From the NCBI GenBank assembly GCA_022819505.1, contig JAJEHD010000020.1:1-43110 (forward strand): DNA of 43,110 nt. The letters run 5' to 3'. The notes below the pieces were generated by a model. It did not search any database, was not told where the DNA came from, and saw only the letters and a program-made list of their open reading frames with translations. This document shows, piece after piece, positions 17,243 through 24,769 of the stretch (position 1 is its first letter; the number at the start of each line of letters is the position of its first letter). The stretch is from Acidimicrobiia bacterium. Its GTDB lineage: Bacteria; Actinomycetota; Acidimicrobiia; Acidimicrobiales; Aldehydirespiratoraceae. Made by a program: the position numbers and the translations under genes.

Positions 17243-17248
17243 TATGGT
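17243..17248 (+). promoter_or_regulatory. -10 hexamer TATGGT for the HigA-like gene
   Basis: Ends 6 nt before ATG 17255, with TTGTGTCA just upstream; leaderless start likely. Confidence 0.4.
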
Positions 17249-17254
17249 GGACGC

Positions 17255-17569
17255 ATGTCCAAAATGACCGGGGCTGAGCGATACCTCGAGAATCGCCGGA
17301 AGGACCCGGCCTACGACCGCGCCTACATTGACGCGAGACATCGCATCGATCAAATCGACGCCATTATTCGCGCATTGGACGAGCGCCGATGCAACCTTGA
17401 GTTGACCAAGGCGGAACTTGCGCGGAGGGCGGATCTTCGCCCCGAGGTCATCCGACGGCTGTTCTCAGCCGAGAGTCCCAATCCGACCCTCTCGACGGTC
17501 GTGGCCCTCGCCCGAGCGTTGGAACTTGAACTGACGGCTCAGCCAATGGAGGAACGCCGAGCTAGCTGA
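17255..17569 (+). CDS. XRE-family helix-turn-helix protein (HigA-like antitoxin)
   Basis: 104 aa. An N-terminal helical region (YLENRRKDPAYDRAYIDARH) precedes an HTH_3 domain: LTKAELARRADLRPEVIRRLF with the second half NPTLSTVVALARALELEL. Such small DNA-binding proteins neutralise RelE/HigB toxins and repress the operon. Here the toxin-like gene is convergent and overlaps this gene's 3' end by 8 bp (stop codons interleave), which is not the standard tandem order. The promoter is immediately before the ATG. Confidence 0.78.
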   Translation: MSKMTGAERYLENRRKDPAYDRAYIDARHRIDQIDAIIRALDERRCNLELTKAELARRADLRPEVIRRLFSAESPNPTLSTVVALARALELELTAQPMEERRAS

Positions 17570-17990
17570 GCACTCTACGGTGCACTTCGAACTCTTGGCG
17601 GTACAACCTGATTCGCCTGTAGTCCCTTGGGTGCGCCCGCTCCCGGCGTGGCTTGGAGAGCCCACCCAGGCAGACGATTGAGGACCCGCCCAGGTCTTCG
17701 GCATCACGGACCAACAGGCACAAGAGGCGATGGTTCTTCCCGCCGCCTTGGACCCGCACCTCGTAGAACCCAGCCATCTCGCCGTGCATGGCCTCCCACT
17801 TGCCGCCCCCGCCGAACGCCGGCGGCGGAGCCTCGGCCACTGCCTCGAGTACAGCGTGGACTTCAGCTGCGACCTTCGGGGGCAGCCCCTCCAGGAAGTC
17901 AATGGTTGGCACCGACTCGCCGCCGTCGTCGACCGAGGCGCGCTGAAAGAAGTGGATCAACCACGGCCGGCGAATGGGCGAGGCAGTCAT
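17562..17990 (-). CDS. HigB/Gp49-like toxin
   Basis: 142 aa. The middle and C-terminal part (MAGFYEVRVQGGGKNHRLLCLL, then GLSKPRRERAHPRDYRRI) fits the Gp49-like/HigB branch of RelE-type mRNA interferases; the segment KNHRLLCLL corresponds to the beta-strand with the catalytic Arg. Length is somewhat above the usual 100-120 aa because of an N-terminal extension (MTASPIRRPWLIHFFQ...). It faces the HTH gene. A perfect 14-bp palindrome lies 17 bp upstream of the ATG. Confidence 0.7.
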   Translation of the reverse strand: MTASPIRRPWLIHFFQRASVDDGGESVPTIDFLEGLPPKVAAEVHAVLEAVAEAPPPAFGGGGKWEAMHGEMAGFYEVRVQGGGKNHRLLCLLVRDAEDLGGSSIVCLGGLSKPRRERAHPRDYRRIRLYRQEFEVHRRVLS

Positions 17991-18006
17991 GTCTACGTCT
18001 TCTCAC

Positions 18007-18020
18007 CGTCATCGATGACG
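18007..18020. promoter_or_regulatory. Perfect palindrome CGTCATCGATGACG, candidate operator
   Basis: 14-bp perfect inverted repeat 17 bp upstream of the HigB-like start, in the promoter region of that gene. A binding site for the HTH antitoxin is plausible but no second copy was found before the antitoxin gene itself. Confidence 0.45.
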
Positions 18021-18093
18021 TCCGAATGCATGAGTCTGATATCTACTCGACATCGGCACGATTCCCGGCCAACCGTTTGCGACTGAGGTGCGG

Positions 18094-19122
18094 CTACCCG
18101 GGGGTTTGGTGCTGGTCTAGGCGGACTATGCGCTGGTCGGTGACCACCGCGGTGATGAGCTCGGCCGGGGTGACGTCGAAGGCGGGGTTGGCGGCCGCGG
18201 TGCCGTCGGGGGCGGTGGACACCCCGGCCAACGACACCACCTCGTCGGCGCCCCGGTCCTCGATGGCGATGCCGGCGCCGTCGGGGGTGTCGGCGTCGAC
18301 GGTGGACTCGGGGGCGACCACGATGAACGGCACCCCGGCGTGGCGGGCGCCGAGGGCCAGCGAGAACGTGCCGATCTTGTTGGCGGTGTCGCCGTTGGCG
18401 GCCACCCGGTCGGCGCCGGTGAGCACCACGTCGGCCTCGCCCCTGGCCAGCATGAACGGCCCGGCCGAGTCGACCAGCAGGCGGTGGGGGGCGCCCATGC
18501 GGTCGAGCTCCCAGGCGGTGAGGCGGGCGCCCTGCAGCAGCGGCCTGGTCTCCAGGGCCAGGGCCTCGGCCAGCCGGCCCCGCTCGTGCAGGGTCTGGAT
18601 CACGGCCAGGGCGGTGCCTCGCTCCACCGTGGCCAGCCCGCCGGTGTTGCAGATGGTCATGGCCCGCACGTCGTCGCGGCCCGTCAGCTCGAGCACCAGG
18701 TCGGCGCCGAGGTTGCCCATGGCGACCGACGCGGCCAGCTCCTCGTCGCGGATGGCCTGGGCCTCGGCCAGGACAGCGTCGAAGCCGTCCGGGGCGCGGG
18801 CCGCGGCCCGGTCCACCATGCGGGCCAGGTTCACGGCCGTCGGTCGGGCCCCACGCAGCGAGGCCACCGCTTCGTCGAAGGCCGGTCCGCTGGTGCCGTG
18901 GGCCTGCACCGCCAGCGCCACCCCGAAGGCGCCGGCCACGCCGATGGCGGGAGCGCCCCGCACCGACAGCCGGCGGATGGCGGCCACCATGTCGGGCACG
19001 CTGTCGATGCGCAGCACGGTGTAGGCGGCCGGCAGGGCGGTCTGGTCGACCATCTCGACCGCGCCGCCGCCGGCCTCGCCGCCGCCGACCCAGTCCAGCG
19101 TCCTCACCCCACCGTCATCCAT
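18094..19122 (-). CDS. mtnA: S-methyl-5-thioribose-1-phosphate isomerase
   Basis: 342 aa. Family motifs: RGAPAIGVAGAFGVALA near residue 53, ICNTGGLATVERGTAL (the catalytic-Cys strand), and GADRVAANGDTANKIGTFSLAL with the catalytic Asp. It opens methylthioribose-1-phosphate to methylthioribulose-1-phosphate in methionine salvage; it resembles, but by the CNTG and GADR motifs is distinct from, eIF2B-type proteins. It is divergent from the MTA deaminase; the phosphorylase that would supply its substrate is at 22427. Confidence 0.93.
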   Translation of the reverse strand: MDDGGVRTLDWVGGGEAGGGAVEMVDQTALPAAYTVLRIDSVPDMVAAIRRLSVRGAPAIGVAGAFGVALAVQAHGTSGPAFDEAVASLRGARPTAVNLARMVDRAAARAPDGFDAVLAEAQAIRDEELAASVAMGNLGADLVLELTGRDDVRAMTICNTGGLATVERGTALAVIQTLHERGRLAEALALETRPLLQGARLTAWELDRMGAPHRLLVDSAGPFMLARGEADVVLTGADRVAANGDTANKIGTFSLALGARHAGVPFIVVAPESTVDADTPDGAGIAIEDRGADEVVSLAGVSTAPDGTAAANPAFDVTPAELITAVVTDQRIVRLDQHQTPG

Positions 19123-19149
19123 GCCCCCGGCAGGCTAGTTGTCGACCCG

Positions 19150-19198
19150 CCCGGAACTGGCAGCGCTGTGCACGGTATGCGCGCATTCTGCTGCCAAT
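19150..19198. repeat. Palindromic repeat family B, copy 2
   Basis: GGAACTGGCAGCGCTGTGCA ... CTGCTGCCAATTC, near-identical to copy 1 and with the same arm pairing. Confidence 0.75.
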
Positions 19199-19222
19199 TC
19201 GCCGAGCCCGGACCGGAGCCTC

Positions 19223-19270
19223 CGGAACTGGCAGCGTTCTGCGCCGTATGCGTGCATCCCGCTGCCAATT
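19223..19270. repeat. Palindromic repeat family B, copy 3
   Basis: GGAACTGGCAGCGTTCTGCG ... CGCTGCCAATTC; tandem to copy 2 with about 25 bp between. Both lie in the mtnA/deaminase divergent promoter region. Confidence 0.75.
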
Positions 19271-19318
19271 CACTCCCACTGGGGATCCACCGGGATTCCG
19301 GGAGGGCAGAGCGTTCTC

Positions 19319-19324
19319 TAGGGT
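19319..19324 (+). promoter_or_regulatory. -10 hexamer TAGGGT for the MTA deaminase gene
   Basis: Ends 8 nt before ATG 19333. Confidence 0.3.
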
Positions 19325-19332
19325 GGGGCGGG

Positions 19333-20658
19333 ATGGACCGGTACCTGTGCGACGTGCTCGTCACCATGGACGGGCCGGTTGGCGGCGTGCCCGCGCCGGT
19401 GACCGGCGGCGCCGTGGATGTGGGCGACGACGGGCGGATCGTGTGGTGCGGTCCGGCCGCGGACGCCCCCGAGCTCGAACCGGGCGCCGACGTGCACCGC
19501 ACCGGGATCCTCATGCCGGGCCTCATCAACGCCCACTGCCACACCCCGATGGTGCTGGTGCGGGGCGCGGGCGAAGGGCTGCCGGTGGACCGGTGGCTGC
19601 ACGAGGTGATGTGGCCCCGGGAGTCCAAGCTCACCTCCGACGATGTGCGGGCCGCGATGCGGCTGGGCGCGGCCGAGCTGCTGTCCAACGGCGTCACCAC
19701 GTCGATGGAGATGTACTTCCACGGCCAGGCCCTGGCCGAGGGCGCCACCGACGCCGGTCTGCGCTGCCTGGTGACCCCCGGCGTGATCGAGGACCCCGGG
19801 TTCACCCTCACGGGTCCGTGGCCGGACCAGCTCGACGAGATGGTGGCCCTGCGGGACCGCTGGGCCGGCAGCTACCTGATCCGGGCCGGGATCGCGGCCC
19901 ACGCGGCCTACTCGGTGTCGCAGGAATGCCTGAGCGCCATCGCCGAGCGGGCCTCCGCCACCGGCATGCCGGTGCACATACATCTGGCCGAGCAGCAGTG
20001 GGAGGACGCCACGGTGCGGGAGCGCTCCGGGGGCCTGGGCGCGCCCGAGTACCTGGAGTCGCTGGGGCTGCTCGACGGCGACCTGATCGCGGCCCACGGC
20101 GTGTGGCTCACGCAGGACGACATCGAGGTGCTGGCCCGCAACGACACCGCGGTGGTGCACTGCCCGTGCTCCAACGCCAAGCACGCCTCGGGGGTGGCGC
20201 CGGTGACCGAGATGCGGGCGGCCGGGCTGCGGGTGGCCATCGGCACCGACGGGCCGGCGTCGCACCACCGCCTGGACCTGTTCGAGGAGATGCGCACCGC
20301 CATCCGCACCGCCCGGATCCGCTCCGGCGACGCCCAGACCCTGCCGCCGGTGGAGGCGCTGCGGATGACCACCGCAGGGGCGGCCGAGGTGCTGGGCTGG
20401 GGCGCCGAGCTGGGGCGGCTGGCACCGGGATGCTGGGCCGACATGGTGGCCCTGGCGGCGGCCGAGCCGGCCCTGAACCCGGTAATCGCCGAGGAGGACG
20501 ACCCGGTGTCGAGGATCGTGTGGTCGGGATCGCCGGGGGCGGTCAGCGGGGTGTGGGTTGCCGGACGCAAGGTCGTGGAGGACGGCCGGGTCCTGACCCT
20601 CGACATGGCCGACGCCGTGGCCGACGCCCAGGCCCGGGCCCGCCGCCTAGCCCGATGA
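19333..20658 (+). CDS. mtaD: 5-methylthioadenosine/S-adenosylhomocysteine deaminase family
   Basis: 441 aa amidohydrolase. Metal motif NAHCHTPM near residue 70, HIHLAEQ (substrate/metal His), AAHGVWLT (metal His) and the catalytic Asp in GTDGPASHHRLDLFEE. These are the marks of the MTA/SAH deaminase branch (COG0402), which turns methylthioadenosine into methylthioinosine, or SAH into S-inosylhomocysteine. Position back-to-back with mtnA supports the MTA role. Other aminohydrolases of the branch (guanine or 8-oxoguanine deaminase) are less likely because of this context. Confidence 0.85.
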   Translation: MDRYLCDVLVTMDGPVGGVPAPVTGGAVDVGDDGRIVWCGPAADAPELEPGADVHRTGILMPGLINAHCHTPMVLVRGAGEGLPVDRWLHEVMWPRESKLTSDDVRAAMRLGAAELLSNGVTTSMEMYFHGQALAEGATDAGLRCLVTPGVIEDPGFTLTGPWPDQLDEMVALRDRWAGSYLIRAGIAAHAAYSVSQECLSAIAERASATGMPVHIHLAEQQWEDATVRERSGGLGAPEYLESLGLLDGDLIAAHGVWLTQDDIEVLARNDTAVVHCPCSNAKHASGVAPVTEMRAAGLRVAIGTDGPASHHRLDLFEEMRTAIRTARIRSGDAQTLPPVEALRMTTAGAAEVLGWGAELGRLAPGCWADMVALAAAEPALNPVIAEEDDPVSRIVWSGSPGAVSGVWVAGRKVVEDGRVLTLDMADAVADAQARARRLAR

Positions 20659-20674
20659 CCGGCCGGCGGAGCGC

Positions 20675-20691
20675 ACCATGAACGCTGACGA
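20675..20691 (+). repeat. 17-bp duplicate of the cupin gene start
   Basis: ACCATGAACGCTGACGA occurs here and again at 20757-20773, where it is the start of the DUF985 gene. The first copy opens a 30-codon frame that ends inside the real gene. Likely a small duplication, not a gene. Confidence 0.6.
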
Positions 20692-20759
20692 CGTAAATCG
20701 AGCCGCCGTCAACCGCCCCTCAACGCACAGCCCACAGCAACCGCGGCAAGGACACAACC

Positions 20760-21212
20760 ATGAACGCTGACGAAGTGATCGAGCTGCTGGGACTGGAGCC
20801 GCTGCCGCAGGAGGGCGGGATGTGGACCCAGACCTGGCGCGACGAGCACTCGTCGGCCATCTACTTCGTGATGAGGCCGGGCGACTTCTCGGCCCTGCAC
20901 CGGCTGCCGGGGCCCGAGCTGTGGCACCACTACGCCGGGGCGGCCGTGGAGATGCTGCTGCTAGCGCCCGACGGCACCGTGAGCCGGCCCGTGCTGGGCG
21001 ACGACCTGGCCCAGGGCCAGCGACCGATGGTGGCCGTGCCCGCCGGGGTGTGGATGGCGGCCACCACCACCGGCGACTGGTCGCTGACCGGCGCCACCCT
21101 GGCCCCCGCCTACCAGGACGACGGCTTCGAACTGGGCGACCGCGCCGAGCTGACCGCCACCTACCCGGAGGCAGCCACCGACATCGCCCGCTTCACCCAC
21201 CCCACCCGGTGA
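20760..21212 (+). CDS. Cupin-like DUF985 protein
   Basis: 150 aa. Pattern of the DUF985 cupin family: IYFVMRPGDFSALHRLPGPELWHHYAG, with His residues of the cupin barrel, then AAVEMLLLAPDG and VPAGVWMAA, and the SLTGATLAPAYQDDGFELGD block. Function of this family is unknown; structures show small sugar/metal-binding cupins. ATG 20760 chosen because homology begins with the next residues (ADEVIELLGLEPLPQEGG). It follows the deaminase by about 100 bp on the same strand. Confidence 0.88.
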   Translation: MNADEVIELLGLEPLPQEGGMWTQTWRDEHSSAIYFVMRPGDFSALHRLPGPELWHHYAGAAVEMLLLAPDGTVSRPVLGDDLAQGQRPMVAVPAGVWMAATTTGDWSLTGATLAPAYQDDGFELGDRAELTATYPEAATDIARFTHPTR

Positions 21213-21296
21213 CCACAACGTTCGGGAGTTGAAGTAGCCCTGCGGCGAGACCTAGCAGGGTTACCATGGTTGTCAACTAGGAGACCGGCACGCGAC

Positions 21297-21302
21297 GGAG
21301 GG
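21297..21302 (+). promoter_or_regulatory. Ribosome binding site GGAGGG that fixes an ATC start
   Basis: GGAGGG ends 5 nt before ATC 21308. No ATG, GTG or TTG lies between the upstream in-frame stop (21278) and the interior of the HTH domain, so this site decides the start. Confidence 0.55.
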
Positions 21303-21307
21303 CAGTC

Positions 21308-22012
21308 ATCGAGGACGAGCGATTCACCCGGCGGCTCTACACAGTCTCAGCGGCGGCACGTCTCGTGGGCATGAGCCCATCGACTCTGCGCACTTGGTCT
21401 CACGGTTACACCAAGACCTTCAAGGACCGCCCACCCGTTACACAGGGGCCAGTCATCACTTCGCTCAACGGTGCTTCGCGCGACACGCGATCGATCCCCT
21501 TCGTTGGGCTGGTCGAGGCAACCGTGGTTCAGGCATTCCGCAGTACGGGCCTACCGATGCAGCGAATCCGCAAGGCGCTCGAGGTGCTTGCCGGCCAGGG
21601 AGAACTCGAACATGCACTGGCGTCCCACCAGTTGTACAGCGACGGCGCAAACGTCCTCTACGACTACGCGAAGAAGCACGACGACAAGCAGCTAAGGCTG
21701 CTGACGGTGGTGCAGACGGGCCAGCGGGTCTTTCACGAGGTCATTGCCGAGTACCTGACCCGGATCACCTTCGGCGACCGGTGGGCTACCGAACTCATTC
21801 TTCCGGTAACGGAGCGGCGCCTCTTGCGCGTGTTGCCGGACGTGGCGGGCGGTGACGCGCTGTTTGTGCACGGGGGCGCACCGCTGTCGGCCGTACGATC
21901 CCGCGTTCTTGCGGGCGAACCGTTGAGGTCGATCGCCGCCGATTATGAGACGCCCGCTGAAGACATAAGGGAAGCTCTCCGTGCCGTCTGGCCGGAGAAG
22001 GCAGCAGCCTGA
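21308..22012 (+). CDS. VapB45-like antitoxin (MerR-type HTH plus DUF433-like tail)
   Basis: 235 codons counted from ATC 21308. The N-terminus, ERFTRRLYTVSAAARLVGMS then PSTLRTW, is a complete MerR-like helix-turn-helix; the C-terminal part (LRSIAADYETPAEDIREALRAVW) is the DUF433-type segment that specifies and binds the cognate PIN-like toxin. Length matches the mycobacterial VapB45 (about 240 aa). The first standard start codon is GTG 21365, which would cut off half of the HTH and has no ribosome site, whereas ATC 21308 has GGAGGG at 5 nt. Followed by its toxin with a 32-bp overlap. Confidence 0.8.
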   Translation: MEDERFTRRLYTVSAAARLVGMSPSTLRTWSHGYTKTFKDRPPVTQGPVITSLNGASRDTRSIPFVGLVEATVVQAFRSTGLPMQRIRKALEVLAGQGELEHALASHQLYSDGANVLYDYAKKHDDKQLRLLTVVQTGQRVFHEVIAEYLTRITFGDRWATELILPVTERRLLRVLPDVAGGDALFVHGGAPLSAVRSRVLAGEPLRSIAADYETPAEDIREALRAVWPEKAAA

Positions 22013-22409
22013 CGCGCCTCCCCCAGTCTTCTTCCTGGACCGAGGACTGGGCCGACGGATGGTTGCCCAAGCGATCCGGGCGAGAGGCTACGAAGCACTG
22101 GCGATGGCCGACGTCTATCCGGACGGCGTCGATCAGCGAGTCGCCGATCCCGAGTGGATCGAGAAAGCCGACCGAGAAGGTTGGATCGCACTGACCAAGG
22201 ATCCTTCGATCATTCGCGACCACCGCGAGGTTCTCGCCGCGACGACACTGCGCGTGTTCGCGTTCACCAACGCAAACCTCACCGGTGCTGAGATGGTGGA
22301 GCGGCTCGGAACCAACTTCAACCGGATACTCCAACGCGCAAGGAAGCCCGGTCCCTACGTCTGGGCCATAACCCCGGACGGCCTTCAGCGACGATGGCCA
22401 CGAGACTGA
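21981..22409 (+). CDS. VapC45-like PIN-domain toxin
   Basis: 142 aa from GTG 21981 (AAGGGAAG upstream). The core begins VFFLDRGLGRRMVAQAIRARG, with the first acidic residue of the PIN fold, then WIEKADREGWIALTKDPSI with the second (TKD), and R-H-R-E and VFAFTNANL strands as in the Mut7-C/VapC45 PIN-like family. Presumed ribonuclease, neutralised by the overlapping upstream antitoxin. Codon use is a little less G+C-biased than in neighbours, as often seen in mobile TA modules. Confidence 0.8.
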   Translation: MPSGRRRQQPDAPPPVFFLDRGLGRRMVAQAIRARGYEALAMADVYPDGVDQRVADPEWIEKADREGWIALTKDPSIIRDHREVLAATTLRVFAFTNANLTGAEMVERLGTNFNRILQRARKPGPYVWAITPDGLQRRWPRD

Positions 22410-22426
22410 CGCAACGGGAGAAACCT

Positions 22427-23251
22427 ATGACGGATCTGTATGAGCGGTTGCGGCGGACGGCGGGGGTGCTGGCGGCGCGCACGGGGTGCGAGCGCCACGA
22501 CGTGTGCGTGGTGCTGGGGTCGGGGCTGGGCAGCTACCCGGACCGGATCGGCGACAAGGTGGCGGTGTCGTACCGGGACCTGCCCGGATTCCCGATCCCT
22601 ACCGCAGTGGGCCATGCGGGCACGGCCTACTCGACGCAGATGGGCGGCAACCGGGTGCTGATGCTGTCGGGGCGGGCCCACGCCTACGAGGGCCACGACA
22701 CCGGCGCCATCACGTTCGCGGTGCGGACCGCGATCACGGCCGGCTGTCGGGTGGTGGTGCTCACCAACGCGGCCGGAGCCTGCGGCGACGGCATGGCCGC
22801 AGGTGACCTGGCCGTGATCACCGACCACGTGAACCTGGCCGGGATCAGCCCGCTGGCCGGCCCCAACGACGAGCGCCTCGGCCCCCGCTTCACCGACATG
22901 ACCGACGTGTACACGCCCGAGCTGCAGGCCAAGGCCCACGCGGCCGCGGCCCGGCTCGGTCAGACGCTGCGGGAGGGGGTGTACTTCTGGTTCCAGGGCC
23001 CGATGTTCGAGACCCCGGCCGAGATCCGCATGGCCATGGCCCTGGGCGGGTCGATGGTGGGCATGTCGACGGTGCCCGAGGCCACCGCCGCTCGTCACAT
23101 GGGCGCCCAGGTGCTGGGCATCTCGCTGTGCACGAACCTGGCCGCAGGCATGTCCGACCAGCCCCTGTCGCACACCGAGGTCATCGAGACCGCGGCCGCG
23201 GCCTCCGAGCGCTTCAGCGCCCTCTTCGACGAGCTACTCCCAACCCTGTAG
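22427..23251 (+). CDS. Purine nucleoside phosphorylase (trimeric type; possible methylthioinosine phosphorylase)
   Basis: 274 aa from ATG 22427, which has GGGAG 7 nt upstream; ATG 22394 has none. Motifs: phosphate loop LGSGLGSYPDRIG, RAHAYEGH, TNAAGACGDGM, the substrate Glu in FQGPMFETPAEIR, and the base-binding Asn in CTNLAAGMSDQPL. Asn (rather than Asp) at that site is the mark of 6-oxopurine specificity. It would split inosine/guanosine, or methylthioinosine formed by the nearby deaminase, to give the substrate of MtnA. Confidence 0.9.
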   Translation: MTDLYERLRRTAGVLAARTGCERHDVCVVLGSGLGSYPDRIGDKVAVSYRDLPGFPIPTAVGHAGTAYSTQMGGNRVLMLSGRAHAYEGHDTGAITFAVRTAITAGCRVVVLTNAAGACGDGMAAGDLAVITDHVNLAGISPLAGPNDERLGPRFTDMTDVYTPELQAKAHAAAARLGQTLREGVYFWFQGPMFETPAEIRMAMALGGSMVGMSTVPEATAARHMGAQVLGISLCTNLAAGMSDQPLSHTEVIETAAAASERFSALFDELLPTL

Positions 23252-23298
23252 CGCCTTGTAGCGATCCCTCCCGGCCGCTAGCACCGGCCCGGCCGGAT

Positions 23299-23344
23299 TC
23301 TCGGGAGAGTTGTGTGTCGCCAGCGCACCAGAACTCTCCCGAGA
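23299..23344. repeat. Palindromic repeat family A, copy 5 (13-bp perfect stem)
   Basis: Best copy of the family: TCTCGGGAGAGTT and AACTCTCCCGAGA form a perfect 13-bp stem with a 20-base loop. It lies 47 bp after the phosphorylase stop and could terminate transcription, though no T run follows. Confidence 0.85.
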
Positions 23345-23539
23345 TTTCGGGAGGTGGTTGGCGCCGCTGGTCGGGGTGGGGTGCAGACGGTCGCGCCGGA
23401 CTACGGCCAAATCGGCCCGCTTACCCGGTCCCGATGATACCGATTCGGCGCTCAGGGGCAAGCGTCGGCGGACGGCTTGGGCCCGCCAGCTCTCGCGGCG
23501 CCTCAGGCGAAGGGGTCACAGCCGGTAGCGTCTGGCGCC

Positions 23540-24685
23540 GTGAACGAGGGGGGTGCGGGCTTGGCCCCGTACGAGCGTCCGTGCGGGGAGTACGTGATCT
23601 CCGACGATCCGGGGCGCTTCGATGCGGGCGCCATGCACGACTTCCTAGTGCGGGACGCGTACTGGGCGCAGGGACGCAGCCGGGAGGAGACCGAGGTGGC
23701 CGCGGCCAACAGCGTGGTGCTGGGGGTGTACGGGCCCGATGGGTCGATGGTGGGCGGCGCCCGGATCGTGACCGACCGGGCCACGTTCGGCTATTTGGCC
23801 GACGTGTACGTGCTGGCCGAGCACCGGGGACTGGGACTGGGCAAGGCTCTGGTCGCGGCAGCCTGCGAACACCCGGCGGTGGCCGGGATCAAGCGGCTGA
23901 TGCTCATCACCCGCGACGCTCGCGAGCTCTACCGACCTGCGGGATTCACCGAACTGTCCCAGCCGGAGCGGTGGATGGAGCTGCAGCCCGTGCCGGGCGG
24001 GGCGCCGGGCGAGGCCGGCGCGGATGCTGGGGCCGGCGCGGATGCTGGGACTGCGGGCGGCGATGGCGAACGGGTGGCCGACACGGGGTACGACCCGGCC
24101 GCCGGGCCGCAGCCGTACACGACGTGGCAGGGCGGCGGGCTGCCCGACCCTCGCACTGCACCCGTCGCCCAGGTCGTGGCCCACCTGCTGGAGATCGTGG
24201 GCGTAGAGGGACCCATCACCGCCGACCGGGCGTACCGGCTGTACATCCGGGGGGCGGGGTCCTCGAAGGTCACCCAGCGGGCCCGGGCGCCGATGGAGCA
24301 GGCCTTGGGTCGGCTCACGCTGAGGCGCCAGGTGGAGGTCGACGAGCTCGACAACGCCGGCGAAGTCCAGCAGGTGCTGCGCCCGGCCGGCACGCCCGCG
24401 GTAGTGGTGCGGGAGCTGGGCGAGCGGTCGCTGTACGAGGTGCCCCTCAACGAGATCGCTGAGCTGATGGGCCACAAGCGCCGGGAGCTGCTGGGTCGAG
24501 CCGGTGCCGGCGATCAGCCGGCCCATGCGGTGGCGGGCGTGATACAGCAGGCGGCGCTGCGGCGGGCCAGCCCCGACCGGCTCAAGCGGGCCGTGCTCGA
24601 CGCCTACGAGCTGATCCGCATGACCCAGGCCGCCGAGCAGTACCTGGACGCGGCGCTGACCCTGCTGGAGAACGGTCCGCAGTAG
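23540..24685 (+). CDS. GNAT acetyltransferase fused to a DUF3320-like domain
   Basis: 381 aa from GTG 23540. Residues about 15-165 form a GNAT domain: the acceptor strand VLGVYGPDGSMVGGARIV, the acetyl-CoA loop EHRGLGLGKALV and the late strand LYRPAGFTE. A Gly/Ala/Asp-rich linker follows (GADAGAGADAGTAGG). Residues about 225-381 have a winged-helix-like segment (VAHLLEIVGVEGPITADRAY, RLYIRGAGSSKVTQRARAP) that resembles the DUF3320 domain found at the C-termini of large helicases and restriction-like proteins. The pairing with GNAT is unusual. Substrate unknown. Confidence 0.78.
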   Translation: MNEGGAGLAPYERPCGEYVISDDPGRFDAGAMHDFLVRDAYWAQGRSREETEVAAANSVVLGVYGPDGSMVGGARIVTDRATFGYLADVYVLAEHRGLGLGKALVAAACEHPAVAGIKRLMLITRDARELYRPAGFTELSQPERWMELQPVPGGAPGEAGADAGAGADAGTAGGDGERVADTGYDPAAGPQPYTTWQGGGLPDPRTAPVAQVVAHLLEIVGVEGPITADRAYRLYIRGAGSSKVTQRARAPMEQALGRLTLRRQVEVDELDNAGEVQQVLRPAGTPAVVVRELGERSLYEVPLNEIAELMGHKRRELLGRAGAGDQPAHAVAGVIQQAALRRASPDRLKRAVLDAYELIRMTQAAEQYLDAALTLLENGPQ

Positions 24686-24689
24686 CGAC

Positions 24690-24744
24690 TCTCGGACTTC
24701 TTGGTGCGAGTTCTGTGGACTCACTGCACACAACCAACCCGAGA
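24690..24744. repeat. Palindromic repeat family A, copy 6 (degenerate)
   Basis: Starts TCTCGG and ends CACACAACCAACCCGAGA, the latter almost identical to the right arm of copy 2. Lies between convergent genes. Confidence 0.55.
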
Positions 24745-24769
24745 TTCCCCCGGGGGAAGGGTTGATCCG

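Noticed and set aside
20678..20770. 30-residue small protein before the cupin gene
   Set aside because: Explained by a 17-bp duplication of the cupin start; ends inside the real gene and has no ribosome site of its own.
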